A stretch of DNA of 64,000 bases, taken from NCBI GenBank assembly GCA_026393455.1, contig JAPLAE010000101.1:1-64000 (forward strand), in the 5' to 3' direction. Both the position numbers and the translations under genes were made by a program. Origin of the DNA: Actinomycetota bacterium (lineage in GTDB: Bacteria; Actinomycetota; Acidimicrobiia; Acidimicrobiales; Acidimicrobilacustridaceae). The notes beneath the pieces were generated by a model. That model worked only from the letters and a program-made list of their open reading frames with translations, was not told where the DNA came from and ran no database searches. Of the stretch, positions 9,754-18,349 are shown in pieces (position 1 is the first letter of the stretch; each line of letters begins with the position of its first letter).

Positions 9754-11334
9754 ATGAGCACCACCGACACCACTGCAACCAACGACAGGGTCATCATTTT
9801 TGACACGACCCTTCGTGACGGCGAACAGTCGCCAGGAATCTCGCTCGATCAGGGCGAGAAGGTTGAGATCGCGGAACAACTCGCTCGTCTTGGTGTCGAT
9901 GTCATCGAGGCCGGGTTCCCGATCGCCAGCCAAGGCGATTTCGAATCGGTGCAGGCCATCGCCAAGTCTGTGCGCGGACCAGTGATTTGTGGGCTGTCTC
10001 GCACCGCACTTGGCGATATCGATCGGTGCTGGGAAGCAATTGAGTCGGCGGAGCATCCTCGTATTCACGTTTTCATTGCCACCAGCGAAACCCATATGAA
10101 GCACAAGCTGCGGATGACTCCCGATCAGGTGAAGGCCGAAGCTGCGGCCGGCGTTGCTCGCGCTCGTTCCTATACCGACGATATTGAATTCTCGCCGGAA
10201 GATGCATCGCGTTCTGATTTCACCTTCATGTGTGAGGTTCTGCAGATCGCAGTCGACAACGGCGCAACAACGCTGAACATTCCCGACACCGTGGGTTTTG
10301 CGGTGCCGCAGGAATACGCCGAACGTTTGGCCAATGTCCGCAACTTCGTTAAGGGCGATTACGTCATCTCTACCCATTGCCATAACGATCTGGGAATGGC
10401 CGTCGCTAACTCGTTGGCAGCAGTGCAACTGGGTGCCCGTCAGGTCGAGTGTGCGGTCAACGGTTTGGGTGAGCGCGCTGGTAATGCTGCGCTCGAAGAA
10501 ATCGTGATGGCGCTGCGTACCCGTTCCGATTACTTCGGAGGCATCGATACCGGCATCAAGTCAGAAGAGTTGGCCCGCACGTCACGTCTGGTCAGCCGCC
10601 TGACCGGTTATCCGGTGCAGTACAACAAGGCGGTTGTTGGTCGTAATGCGTTTGCGCATGAATCTGGCATTCATCAGCACGGCGTGTTGAATGAGCGCAC
10701 CACCTACGAGATCATGGACCCAGCCGCTGTTGGTCAGGGCGAATCGAAGATTGTTCTGGGCAAGCACTCAGGTCGTCACGCGTTCGCCGACACACTGAAG
10801 AAGATGGGTTACGACCTGCACGGCGACGCGCTGAATCAGGTGTTCACTCGCTTCAAGGAATTGGCCGACCGCAAGGTCGAACTGAGCGATGCCGACCTCG
10901 AAGCATTGGTCGCCGAAGAAATGGGCGACACCGTTCGCTATGCCTTCTCGCTTATCTCGCTCGATAGCCATGGTGGTTCGAGTTCCACGCCTACGGCAAC
11001 GATTGTGCTCGATCATGACGGCACCAAGATCGAAGCGACTGCGGAAGGTTCGGGCATGGTCGATGCCGCCTGCGCCGCAATCCATACTGCGACCGGCATC
11101 ACTGGCACTCTCACCGATTACGCCGTCACCTCGGTCACCGGTGGGGTCGATGCATTGGCCGACGTTGCCCTGCGCTTTGAGGTTGATGGTGTTTCGATGC
11201 CAGGCCGTGGCCTGTCCACCGATGTAGTCGAAGCTTCAGCCCGAGCACTACTCAACGCACTGAACCGCATTGTGCGAGTTCGTGACACCGGCGAAGACCC
11301 GAACGCAGTTTCACGGCCGGGCTCGCTCAGTTAG
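9754..11334 (+). CDS. leuA: 2-isopropylmalate synthase
   Basis: Protein of 526 aa. It condenses acetyl-CoA with 2-oxoisovalerate, the committing step of leucine synthesis. The TIM-barrel domain opens with IIFDTTLRDGEQSPGISL, carries the metal-ligand segment STHCHNDLGMA near residue 206 and NGLGERAGNA near 233, followed by HESGIHQHG and the LGKHSGRHAF linker. The C-terminal part is the LeuA allosteric dimer domain for leucine feedback. GAAAGG lies upstream of ATG 9754. It is preceded by its attenuator and ends 1 nt from the convergent leuD stop. The similar protein at 19257 is citramalate synthase, not a second LeuA. Confidence 0.95.
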   Translation: MSTTDTTATNDRVIIFDTTLRDGEQSPGISLDQGEKVEIAEQLARLGVDVIEAGFPIASQGDFESVQAIAKSVRGPVICGLSRTALGDIDRCWEAIESAEHPRIHVFIATSETHMKHKLRMTPDQVKAEAAAGVARARSYTDDIEFSPEDASRSDFTFMCEVLQIAVDNGATTLNIPDTVGFAVPQEYAERLANVRNFVKGDYVISTHCHNDLGMAVANSLAAVQLGARQVECAVNGLGERAGNAALEEIVMALRTRSDYFGGIDTGIKSEELARTSRLVSRLTGYPVQYNKAVVGRNAFAHESGIHQHGVLNERTTYEIMDPAAVGQGESKIVLGKHSGRHAFADTLKKMGYDLHGDALNQVFTRFKELADRKVELSDADLEALVAEEMGDTVRYAFSLISLDSHGGSSSTPTATIVLDHDGTKIEATAEGSGMVDAACAAIHTATGITGTLTDYAVTSVTGGVDALADVALRFEVDGVSMPGRGLSTDVVEASARALLNALNRIVRVRDTGEDPNAVSRPGSLS

Positions 11335-11335
11335 T

Positions 11336-11932
11336 TCAGCGATTCGTTGCCGGCATCCACGCCGGTCGAGTGGCCTCAAAGGCCGCGATCGCATCGACGT
11401 GCTGAAGTGTGATGGCGATGTCATCGAGGCCATTCAGGAATCGTTCTTGGGTAGAATTGTCGAGCGGAAACTCCACGTCGATATCGAGCGAAGCAACGAC
11501 AACGCGCTTGGTGGCGATGTCGATGGTGATTTCAACGGTCGGGTCGGCTTCAACGGCACGCAGGATGCGCTCGCTTACGTCGGCGGGGAGCACGACGGGG
11601 ACGAGTCCGTTCTTGGCAGAGTTATTGCGGAAGATGTCGCCGAAGCGAGGAGCGATGACGGCTTTGAAGCCGTAATCCATGATCGACCACACGGCGTGTT
11701 CTCGAGATGAACCCACGCCGAAGTTGGCCCCGGCAACAAGGATGTTGGCCTCGCCAAACTGCGGAAGGTTCATGACGAACTCGGGATCTTCACGCCACTC
11801 TGAAAAGAGCCCCTGGCCAAAGCCAGTGCGTTCGACGCGCTTGAGCCAATCGCTCGGGATGATCTGATCAGTGTCGACGTCAGATCGGTCGAGGGGGAGT
11901 GCGGTTCCGGTGATGGTGATGACTGGTTCCAT
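11336..11932 (-). CDS. leuD: 3-isopropylmalate dehydratase small subunit
   Basis: Protein of 198 aa, swivel domain of isopropylmalate isomerase, partner of LeuC. Motifs: LDRSDVDTDQIIPSDWLKR near the N-terminus, then GANFGVGSSREHAVW, FGDIFRNNSAKNGL and the C-terminal helix. ATG 11932 (M-E-P-V-I-T) gives the usual family length; an upstream extension inside leuC's end is not conserved. It lies 16 nt after leuC in the same operon, and with LeuC isomerises 2- to 3-isopropylmalate, and citramalate to 3-methylmalate in the CimA route. Confidence 0.93.
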   Translation of the reverse strand: MEPVITITGTALPLDRSDVDTDQIIPSDWLKRVERTGFGQGLFSEWREDPEFVMNLPQFGEANILVAGANFGVGSSREHAVWSIMDYGFKAVIAPRFGDIFRNNSAKNGLVPVVLPADVSERILRAVEADPTVEITIDIATKRVVVASLDIDVEFPLDNSTQERFLNGLDDIAITLQHVDAIAAFEATRPAWMPATNR

Positions 11933-11948
11933 GATGTGCTCAGTTCTC

Positions 11949-13352
11949 TCAGGCCAGATCGCGAGGATCGGCGAAGGTTCCGGCAATTGCGGTTGCAGCA
12001 GCGACAGCGGGGGAGACGAGGTGAGTACGGCCACCCTTGCCCTGTCGTCCTTCGAAATTGCGGTTCGAGGTTGATGCCGAACGCTCACCCGGCGCCAACT
12101 TGTCGGGGTTCATGGCGAGACACATGGAACAACCCGGTTCACGCCAGTCGAATCCGGCCGCGGTGAAAATCTTGTCGAGGCCCTCGGCTTCGGCTTGACC
12201 CTTCACCATGAATGAACCCGGTACGACCATGGCCCGCACTCCGGCCGCAACCTGACGACCTTCGGCAACCGCAGCTGCGGCACGAAGATCCTCGATGCGA
12301 CTGTTGGTGCACGAACCGATGAACACGGTCTGCACAGGAATGTCTTTGATCGGCATGCCAGCGGTGAGGCCCATGTACTCAAGGGCGCGAGATGCAGCAT
12401 CGCGTTCTCCGGAATCGGCGAACGATGCCGGATCGGGCACATTGCTATCGAGCTCGATGACCTGACCAGGATTGGTTCCCCATGAAACGAAGGGACGAAG
12501 TTTTGTGGCGTCGATGTCGACAACCTTGTCGAATACGGCACCGTCATCGGTGGGGAGTGTGCGCCAGTACGCAACAGCAGCGTCCCAGTCGGCACCAGTC
12601 GGTGCGTACTTGCGATCCTTGAGGTAGTCGAAGGTGATTTCGTCGGGAGCAATGAGGCCAGCTTTGGCACCTGCTTCGATCGACATGTTGCACACCGTCA
12701 TGCGGCCTTCCATCGACAGCGAACGGATCGCTTCGCCGCGATATTCGATAACCGAACCGATGCCACCTCCGGTGCCGATACGACCGATGATGGCCAGCAC
12801 GAGATCTTTGGCGGTGACGCCGTCGGGAAGTGCACCGTTCACGTTCACTGCCATGGTTGAAGCTGGATGCTGGGGGAGTGTCTGGGTGGCCATGACATGT
12901 TCAACTTCAGAAGTACCGATGCCGAAGGCCAGCGCGCCGAACGCGCCGTGCGTAGCTGTGTGGCTGTCGCCGCACACGATGGTCATGCCCGGCATGGTCA
13001 GACCTTGTTCCGGTCCGATCACATGCACGATGCCTTGACCGGGAGTACCCATGGCGTGTTCGACAATGCCGAACTCGGCAGTATTGGCCCGCAACACATC
13101 AACCTGTTTGCGCGAGATCGGATCGGCGATGGGTTGGTCGATATCGGAAGTGGGGACGTTATGGTCCTCGGTGGCAACGGTGAGTTCAGGTCGCCGAACA
13201 GTTCGGTCACTCAGACGCAAACCGTCGAAGGCCTGTGGCGAGGTCACTTCGTGCACGAGGTGGAGATCGATGTAGAGCACGTCGGGCTCGCCGTCGGCGC
13301 GATGTACGACGTGATCGTCCCAAAGTTTTTGCGAAAGGGTTCTCGGGGCCAT
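11949..13352 (-). CDS. leuC: 3-isopropylmalate dehydratase large subunit
   Basis: Protein of 467 aa, aconitase superfamily. The [4Fe-4S] ligands are visible as GSCTNSR near residue 347 and CSMC near 407-410, the positions usual for LeuC. The N-terminus [44 protein letters not shown] and the C-terminal [22 protein letters not shown] are also typical. AGGAG precedes ATG 13352. First gene of leuCD, divergent from the IclR regulator at 13451, with a likely operator in between. Confidence 0.95.
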   Translation of the reverse strand: MAPRTLSQKLWDDHVVHRADGEPDVLYIDLHLVHEVTSPQAFDGLRLSDRTVRRPELTVATEDHNVPTSDIDQPIADPISRKQVDVLRANTAEFGIVEHAMGTPGQGIVHVIGPEQGLTMPGMTIVCGDSHTATHGAFGALAFGIGTSEVEHVMATQTLPQHPASTMAVNVNGALPDGVTAKDLVLAIIGRIGTGGGIGSVIEYRGEAIRSLSMEGRMTVCNMSIEAGAKAGLIAPDEITFDYLKDRKYAPTGADWDAAVAYWRTLPTDDGAVFDKVVDIDATKLRPFVSWGTNPGQVIELDSNVPDPASFADSGERDAASRALEYMGLTAGMPIKDIPVQTVFIGSCTNSRIEDLRAAAAVAEGRQVAAGVRAMVVPGSFMVKGQAEAEGLDKIFTAAGFDWREPGCSMCLAMNPDKLAPGERSASTSNRNFEGRQGKGGRTHLVSPAVAAATAIAGTFADPRDLA

Positions 13353-13417
13353 GTTCTGCTCCTGTTCGGGAGGTTGGCCGGCACTGACAATGACGTGAGT
13401 TCCGGACGGCGCCGTTT

Positions 13418-13438
13418 GCGTCTCATATAATGGGACGC
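13418..13438. promoter_or_regulatory. Inverted repeat in leuC-ndgR spacer, candidate NdgR operator
   Basis: GCGTCTCA (13418-13425) and TGGGACGC (13431-13438) form an 8-bp inverted repeat with one mismatch around TATAA. It ends exactly where a -10 box TAATCT (13439-13444) begins. That box places +1 on the GTG of the regulator at 13451. IclR regulators of the NdgR/LtbR type bind the leuC upstream region in other Actinobacteria. The repeat therefore probably mediates both autoregulation and leuCD control. Confidence 0.6.
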
Positions 13439-13450
13439 TAATCTTGCTCC

Positions 13451-14119
13451 GTGGGAAACACTATAGGTGGTGTGGGTGTTTTAGACAAGGCGGTTGACGT
13501 GCTCAACGCGCTCGAAGTCCGCTCGTTGTCGCTGTCGGAACTCGTTGGGGTGACGGGACTGCCTCGGGCGACTGCTCATCGTCTTGCGACGGCGCTTGAA
13601 CGCCATGGTCTTGTTCGGCGCGACGTCGATGGTCGATTCATGCTCGGGACCCGATTGCTTTCTCTGGGACAGGCGGCGGCGGACGCATGGCCCCTCGCTA
13701 CTGCGGCGGCATCTGCCCTTGCGATTCTGCGAGATGAAACTGGTGAGAGCGTGCAGCTGTTTGTTCGCGACGGCGAGGAGCGTGTGTGTATTGCTGCTTT
13801 GCAGTCGCTGCACGGATTACGCACGATCGTGCCACTGGGTGCCCGGCTTCCACTCTCTGCAGGATCAGCAGCTCGTGTCTTGACGAGTGCCGATCAAACG
13901 GCAGGGGAGTGGATCGAGAGTGTGGGCGAGCGCGAGGCCGGGGTGGCGTCTGTTTCCGCTCCGGTGCGAGACGCGTCGGGTCGAGTGGTCGCTGCGGTGA
14001 GTGTGTCGGGGCCGATTGAGAGAACTTCTCGACAGCCAGGTAAGCGGTACGGTTCCTTTGTGGTCCGTGCAGCGAGAGAGATCGAATCAGAAGCTGGTTT
14101 GCGGGGCGTCGACGCGTGA
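13451..14119 (+). CDS. ndgR: IclR family transcriptional regulator (NdgR/LtbR-type)
   Basis: Protein of 222 aa. The N-terminal winged HTH ([15 protein letters not shown] then [22 protein letters not shown], residues about 7-50) is followed by an IclR effector domain with [19 protein letters not shown] and [17 protein letters not shown]. Position divergent to leuCD is the hallmark of NdgR/LtbR regulators of leucine and related amino-acid genes. GTG 13451 is supported by TAATCT at 13439-13444 (leaderless). It overlaps ppx by 4 nt. Effector and sign of regulation are inferred from the family. Confidence 0.87.
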   Translation: MGNTIGGVGVLDKAVDVLNALEVRSLSLSELVGVTGLPRATAHRLATALERHGLVRRDVDGRFMLGTRLLSLGQAAADAWPLATAAASALAILRDETGESVQLFVRDGEERVCIAALQSLHGLRTIVPLGARLPLSAGSAARVLTSADQTAGEWIESVGEREAGVASVSAPVRDASGRVVAAVSVSGPIERTSRQPGKRYGSFVVRAAREIESEAGLRGVDA

Positions 14120-15687
14120 CCGAACGGCCACTTGCAGCCATCGATATCGGTACCAATTCGTTCCACATGGTCGTCGCGCGAGTAGGCGAAGTTTCGGTCG
14201 CGGGCGAGTTCATTGGCCCTGCATTTGAAGTGATTGCTCGGGAGAAGGAAATGGTTCGCCTGGGCTCGAGTTCAGGCGACATGAAGGAACTCTCTGACGA
14301 TGCAATAGAGCGCGGCGTGTTGGCGCTGCGACGTCTGGTCAAGATCGCGGCCATTCACGACGCCGATGTCGTGGCAGTGGCGACGAGCGCGGTGCGCGAG
14401 GCTGAGAACGCCGATGTCTTCATCGAACGATCGCTCAATGAAGCAGGGGTTGTTGTCGACGTCATTGCTGGTGTGGAAGAGGCGCGGCTCATCCACATTG
14501 GAGTTCTCCAAGCCGTCCCGGTTTTCGATCAGCGCTTAGTCGTGATCGATATTGGTGGCGGAAGTACCGAGATTCTTGTAGGCGAACAAGGTGAGACCCT
14601 CGTTGCCGGCAGTTTGAAACTTGGCGCAATTCGATTGACCCGTCGTTTCTTCCGCGGAGAACGACTTCATCCCGGGGCAGTGGAATCTTGCCGCCGTCAT
14701 GTCCGTTCGCTGCTTTCGCCGATGGTGCGTGAGGTCGAGCGATTCGGTTTCGGGGTTGCCATTGCGTCGTCGGGAACAGCGGAAACGGTTGCGTCGCTTG
14801 TGAATTCTCAGCGGGGTCACGCTGTTCCTCGAACATTCAATAACTTCACGATGAGTAGCGACGAGATACAAGCCGCGGTGCGGGCGCTCATTGCCGCAAG
14901 TTCTGTTGAGGAGCGCAAGGCGCTTGCCGGGATGGACCCCAGCAGGGCGGACATCATCCTGGGGGGAGCGATCATCCTGGAGCAGGCCGTCGAAGAACTC
15001 GGGATCGATGAAATCATCATTTCGGACAACGCGCTTCGAGAAGGGGTGCTTCTTGATGCGCTTTCGAGGCGCCGAGGCGCCACCTTGCATCATCTTCGGG
15101 ATTTGCGGCGGCGAAGCGTTCTGCACCTTGCGGAATCCATGGATGACGACGTTGCCCATTCGATTCGTGCGGCGGGCTTCGCTCTCGATCTCTTCGATGC
15201 AACTGCATCGCTGCACGGGCTCGGAGACGATTCACGGGAATTGCTCGAGGCAGGCGCCCTACTTGCCAACGTGGGACTCTCTATCTCGCATTCTGAGCAT
15301 CACAAGCACAGCTATTACGTGATTCGTCATTCTGATTGTTTGGCCGGGTTTACCGACCACGAGATCGAATTGATTGCGCAAATTGCCCGATATCACCGAA
15401 AGAGCGCCCCAAAGGTGAAGCACACGGAGTATGCGCGCTTGCGTTTGGAGGACCAAGACCGAGTTCGGATCCTTGCAGGGCTTCTTCGCGTAGGGATTGC
15501 ACTTGATCGCTCACATAAGGGTCGCGTTCAACAGATCACAGTTTCTGTCGGGGCTGATGATGAGCCCGTTTCTATTCTCGTGAAACATCTTGACGATGTC
15601 GATGTTGATCTCGAGATTCAGACTGCTGAAGATCGCAAAGGCTTACTTGAATTCGTTCTTGATCGACGCGTGGTCTTTTCCTTGTGA
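14116..15687 (+). CDS. ppx: Ppx/GppA family exopolyphosphatase/pppGpp phosphatase
   Basis: Protein of 523 aa from GTG 14116, overlapping the regulator's stop in GTGA. The actin-like ASKHA fold shows AAIDIGTNSFHMVVARV at the N-terminus, LVVIDIGGGSTEILVG near residue 145 and KLGAIRLTRRF after it. The C-terminal half (LHHLRDLRRRSVLHLAE onward, with LLANVGLSISHSEHHKHSYY) is an HD-like helical domain as in long Ppx proteins. It would hydrolyse polyphosphate or pppGpp in the cytoplasm. Ppx and GppA cannot be separated by eye. Confidence 0.88.
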   Translation: MTERPLAAIDIGTNSFHMVVARVGEVSVAGEFIGPAFEVIAREKEMVRLGSSSGDMKELSDDAIERGVLALRRLVKIAAIHDADVVAVATSAVREAENADVFIERSLNEAGVVVDVIAGVEEARLIHIGVLQAVPVFDQRLVVIDIGGGSTEILVGEQGETLVAGSLKLGAIRLTRRFFRGERLHPGAVESCRRHVRSLLSPMVREVERFGFGVAIASSGTAETVASLVNSQRGHAVPRTFNNFTMSSDEIQAAVRALIAASSVEERKALAGMDPSRADIILGGAIILEQAVEELGIDEIIISDNALREGVLLDALSRRRGATLHHLRDLRRRSVLHLAESMDDDVAHSIRAAGFALDLFDATASLHGLGDDSRELLEAGALLANVGLSISHSEHHKHSYYVIRHSDCLAGFTDHEIELIAQIARYHRKSAPKVKHTEYARLRLEDQDRVRILAGLLRVGIALDRSHKGRVQQITVSVGADDEPVSILVKHLDDVDVDLEIQTAEDRKGLLEFVLDRRVVFSL

Positions 15688-15714
15688 ATCGAAGGAACTG
15701 CGGTTCTCGCTTCT

Positions 15715-15735
15715 CTGATGAACCGTGTTCATCAG
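15715..15735. terminator. Bidirectional hairpin between convergent ppx and alpha/beta hydrolase genes
   Basis: CTGATGAAC (15715-15723) and GTTCATCAG (15727-15735) form a perfect 9-bp stem with a CGT loop in the short convergent spacer. No strong T-run follows on either side. Confidence 0.5.
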
Positions 15736-15739
15736 TAAT

Positions 15740-16633
15740 CTAGGGAGTGGACGGTCCGGTCGATCTGGTTCGTGACGCAACGTCACTGCATGCGGCGAGA
15801 AGTGCATCACTGAATCGTTCCGGCCTGGTGGCACAGAAATCATGACGGCCATCTACCTCAATGACGGTGGAATGGGCAATGGCATCGACGAGTTGTCGTT
15901 GCCGATGCGGCAAGACTGTTTCATCGCGCGTGGTGAGAACGACAGCGGTCGGGACGTTGACCGAACTTATCCAGCTGGTTGCATCGTACGAAGCGACTTC
16001 GTGTCCCGATTCGAGCATGGTCCGCAAATCATTAAGACGCGCTTGCTCGCGAGCCCAGTTACCGAGAGGTGTCGTGTCGTATTTCGATACCAGCACGCGT
16101 TCCGAGACACGTCGGTTGACTGAAGGCGGCGCAAGCCGGGTAGCGAGCGACAGACCAGAAACAACACCATTGAGGACGCGTTCGCCGCGTCGTTCGCTAA
16201 ATCGTGCCGCTGTTGCGCACAGTACGAGACCTTCGACCATCTTGGGGTGTCGACGCCACAGCAACTGAGCGATTGGACCTCCCATTGAATAGCCAACCGC
16301 AATTGCACGTTTAATGTTCAGCGCTTCGAGGAGTGCGGCAGCGTCATCGGCGCAGTCTTCGAGTCGAAAACGACGGCGACTACGAATGCCGCAGCCGTGA
16401 CCGCGATGATCGATAGCGACAACATTGAACTCGCGCTGAAGACCTTCATATGCACCGAACCAGTTGAGAGCCGAGTTCGCTGTCCAGCCGTGAAGAAGGA
16501 GAAGCGTTGGAGCACCCTGTGGTCCGGGGGCTTCTCGTATCCATGTTGTCCCTCGACCCGGAAGTTCGAGTGCACGACCGTCAGGTAGGCCTGGCGTCAG
16601 AAACGGCGTGGATCCTGGTAGCGAGGGTGACAT
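15740..16633 (-). CDS. Alpha/beta hydrolase
   Basis: Protein of 297 aa with the alpha/beta-hydrolase fold. The oxyanion strand is LLLLHGWTANSAL near residues 44-56, the nucleophile elbow is GYSMGG near 119, an acid lies in VVLTTRDETV and the histidine in GRHDF near 270. These members hydrolyse esters, lactones or carbon-carbon bonds; the substrate is not identifiable. It lies 12 nt downstream of greA on the same strand and is likely co-transcribed. No signal peptide is evident. Confidence 0.8.
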   Translation of the reverse strand: MSPSLPGSTPFLTPGLPDGRALELPGRGTTWIREAPGPQGAPTLLLLHGWTANSALNWFGAYEGLQREFNVVAIDHRGHGCGIRSRRRFRLEDCADDAAALLEALNIKRAIAVGYSMGGPIAQLLWRRHPKMVEGLVLCATAARFSERRGERVLNGVVSGLSLATRLAPPSVNRRVSERVLVSKYDTTPLGNWAREQARLNDLRTMLESGHEVASYDATSWISSVNVPTAVVLTTRDETVLPHRQRQLVDAIAHSTVIEVDGRHDFCATRPERFSDALLAACSDVASRTRSTGPSTP

Positions 16634-16645
16634 GTTTGCTTCTCG

Positions 16646-17110
16646 TCAGGCTTCGATGCTGACGATCTCAACCTTGAGGACGCCACCGGGGGCTTCAAAG
16701 TCGACGATGTCGCCGACCTTGTTTCCCATGAGGGCCCGTCCCAAAGGTGAGCCTGGGGTGAGGACTTCAAGTTCCGCGCGTTCTTCAACGGAGCCGACCA
16801 GAAGTCGCTCAACCTCGTCGTCACCTTCGTAGCGGATGCCGACGATCACGCCTGAGACCACGGCGGATCCATCGGCGGCTTCGACGATTTCGGCGTCGAG
16901 GAGTAGTGCCTCGAGTTGGCGGATTCGGGCTTCCATCTTGCCCTGTTCCTCTCTCGCGGCGTGGTAGTCGCCGTTCTCAGAGAGATCGCCCATTTCACGG
17001 GCAGTCTGAATTTTGCGGGCAATATCGACTCGACCGTGGGTCGTGTGCTGCTCGTGTTCAGCGCTCAACCGGTCGTAGGTCTGTTGGGTGAATCGGTGTA
17101 CGACAGCCAT
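16646..17110 (-). CDS. greA: Transcription elongation factor GreA
   Basis: Protein of 154 aa, the standard GreA length. The N-terminal coiled coil carries the acidic tip region ARKIQTAREMGDLSENGDYH with ENGDY, which inserts into the RNA-polymerase secondary channel to stimulate transcript cleavage. The C-terminal FKBP-like domain ends GSPLGRALMGNKVGDIVDFEAP. TACGCT at 17122-17117 lies 6 nt before the ATG, giving a leaderless start at 17110. Divergent from the leuB leader. Confidence 0.93.
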   Translation of the reverse strand: MAVVHRFTQQTYDRLSAEHEQHTTHGRVDIARKIQTAREMGDLSENGDYHAAREEQGKMEARIRQLEALLLDAEIVEAADGSAVVSGVIVGIRYEGDDEVERLLVGSVEERAELEVLTPGSPLGRALMGNKVGDIVDFEAPGGVLKVEIVSIEA

Positions 17111-17182
17111 GTCGCTAGCGTACCGGCCCTTCGTGGAACTCGCCTAGGGCGGCGGGAGGGGGTCGGACTAGAGTGATGAGCC

Positions 17183-17233
17183 ATGTCCACACCGAGCCCA
17201 CACCGTTCGCGCTCCATCGTGATCATTCGCTAG
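17183..17233 (+). CDS. Ile/Val-rich leader peptide upstream of leuB-ilvE-cimA (16 aa)
   Basis: The frame reads MSTPSPHRSRSIVIIR and stops at TAG 17231-17233. The last codons ATC GTG ATC ATT (Ile-Val-Ile-Ile) sit directly before the stop and abut the first of two hairpins, the layout of an ilv-type attenuation leader. A TAGAGT box at 17169-17174 predicts +1 at about 17181, 2 nt before the ATG. The codons match the end products of the downstream genes (IlvE, CimA). Short and composition-based, so less certain than the leuA leader. Confidence 0.65.
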   Translation: MSTPSPHRSRSIVIIR

Positions 17234-17290
17234 CGCACACCGAGTTCGGTGTGCGCCCTCGGCCGTCCACCCCGGTGGGCGGCTTTCTCG
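17233..17290 (+). promoter_or_regulatory. Two-hairpin attenuator region before leuB
   Basis: Hairpin one is GCGCACACCG (17233-17242) with CGGTGTGCGC (17247-17256), loop AGTT. Hairpin two is GCCGTCCACC (17262-17271) with GGTGGGCGGC (17274-17283), one G-U pair, followed by a weak tail TTTCTCG. A competing antiterminator is less obvious than at leuA: I find only GGTG (17248-17251) with CACC (17268-17271). The rest of the spacer to 17357 shows nothing else but the leuB ribosome binding site. Confidence 0.6.
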
Positions 17291-17357
17291 TTCCAGCACA
17301 GGGCCTGTCCCTTTCCCGGCATTGCACTCTTCAGCACAGCAACCAATCGGAGTCATC

Positions 17358-18338
17358 GTGAGTCACAGAATCGGAGTTATCCCCGGAGACGGGATTGGGC
17401 ACGAGGTCATTCCCGTCGCCCTCAAGGTCATCGGTGCTGCGGGCGTCGAGCTCGACTGTGTTGACTACGACCTCGGTGGCGCTCGCTACCTGCGTGACGG
17501 CGTCGTTCTTGACGATGCGACGGTCGAAGAATGGCGCGGACTCGATGCTCTTTTGCTCGGTGCAGTCGGGACGCCAGATGTTCCGCCAGGTGTCATCGAG
17601 CGTGGCCTTCTTCTCAAGATGCGTTTTGATCTCGACCTCTATATCAATCAGCGTCCGTTCATTGCCCCCGACGGGTCACATGATTTCATCGTGATCCGCG
17701 AGAACACTGAAGGCACCTACGCGGGCGAAGGTGGCTTCCTTCGCAAAAACACGCGGTTCGAAGTCGCGACGCAGGGTTCGGTAAATACCCGGCACGGCGT
17801 TGAACGTTGTGTTCGCTATGCCTTCGAACTTGCACGCAGCCGTGATCGCAAGCACCTCACTCTCGTTCATAAGACCAATGTTCTGACGTTTGCTGGCGAT
17901 CTCTGGGAGCGCACCTTCAATGAAGTTGCCGCGGAATTCCCCGATGTTTCGACGGCTTACAACCATGTCGATGCTGCTTGCATCTACTTCGTTGAAGATC
18001 CGAAGCGATACGACGTTATTGTCACCGACAACCTGTTCGGCGACATCCTCACCGATCTCGGTGGAGCGGTCTCCGGTGGGATTGGGTTCGCCTCGTCGGG
18101 CAATCTCAATCCAGATCGAACGAGCCCTTCGATGTTTGAACCAGTTCATGGTTCAGCTCCTGATATTGCTGGGCAAAACAAAGCCAATCCCGTCGCTGCG
18201 ATTCTCTCAGCTGCGATGATGCTCGAATTCCTTGGTGAAGAAGCGGCAGCAACGACAATCCGCAATGCGTGTTCCGACACCGCCACCCTCACCGGTTCAA
18301 CCACCGAAATCGGCGACATTGTCGTCGCTCGTCTCTGA
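17358..18338 (+). CDS. leuB: 3-isopropylmalate dehydrogenase
   Basis: Protein of 326 aa of the isocitrate/isopropylmalate dehydrogenase family. It oxidatively decarboxylates 3-isopropylmalate, and 3-methylmalate in the citramalate route. Motifs: GVIPGDGIGHEVIPVALKV, VIRENTEGTYAGEGG, the HVDAACIYFVEDP segment, and VTDNLFGDILTDLGG near residue 224 with FEPVHGSAPDIAGQNKANP. GGAG lies 5 nt before GTG 17358. It is the first structural gene after the Ile/Val leader and is followed after 11 nt by ilvE. Tartrate dehydrogenase is a related alternative, disfavoured by the operon. Confidence 0.92.
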   Translation: MSHRIGVIPGDGIGHEVIPVALKVIGAAGVELDCVDYDLGGARYLRDGVVLDDATVEEWRGLDALLLGAVGTPDVPPGVIERGLLLKMRFDLDLYINQRPFIAPDGSHDFIVIRENTEGTYAGEGGFLRKNTRFEVATQGSVNTRHGVERCVRYAFELARSRDRKHLTLVHKTNVLTFAGDLWERTFNEVAAEFPDVSTAYNHVDAACIYFVEDPKRYDVIVTDNLFGDILTDLGGAVSGGIGFASSGNLNPDRTSPSMFEPVHGSAPDIAGQNKANPVAAILSAAMMLEFLGEEAAATTIRNACSDTATLTGSTTEIGDIVVARL

Positions 18339-18349
18339 GAGGCAATGCA

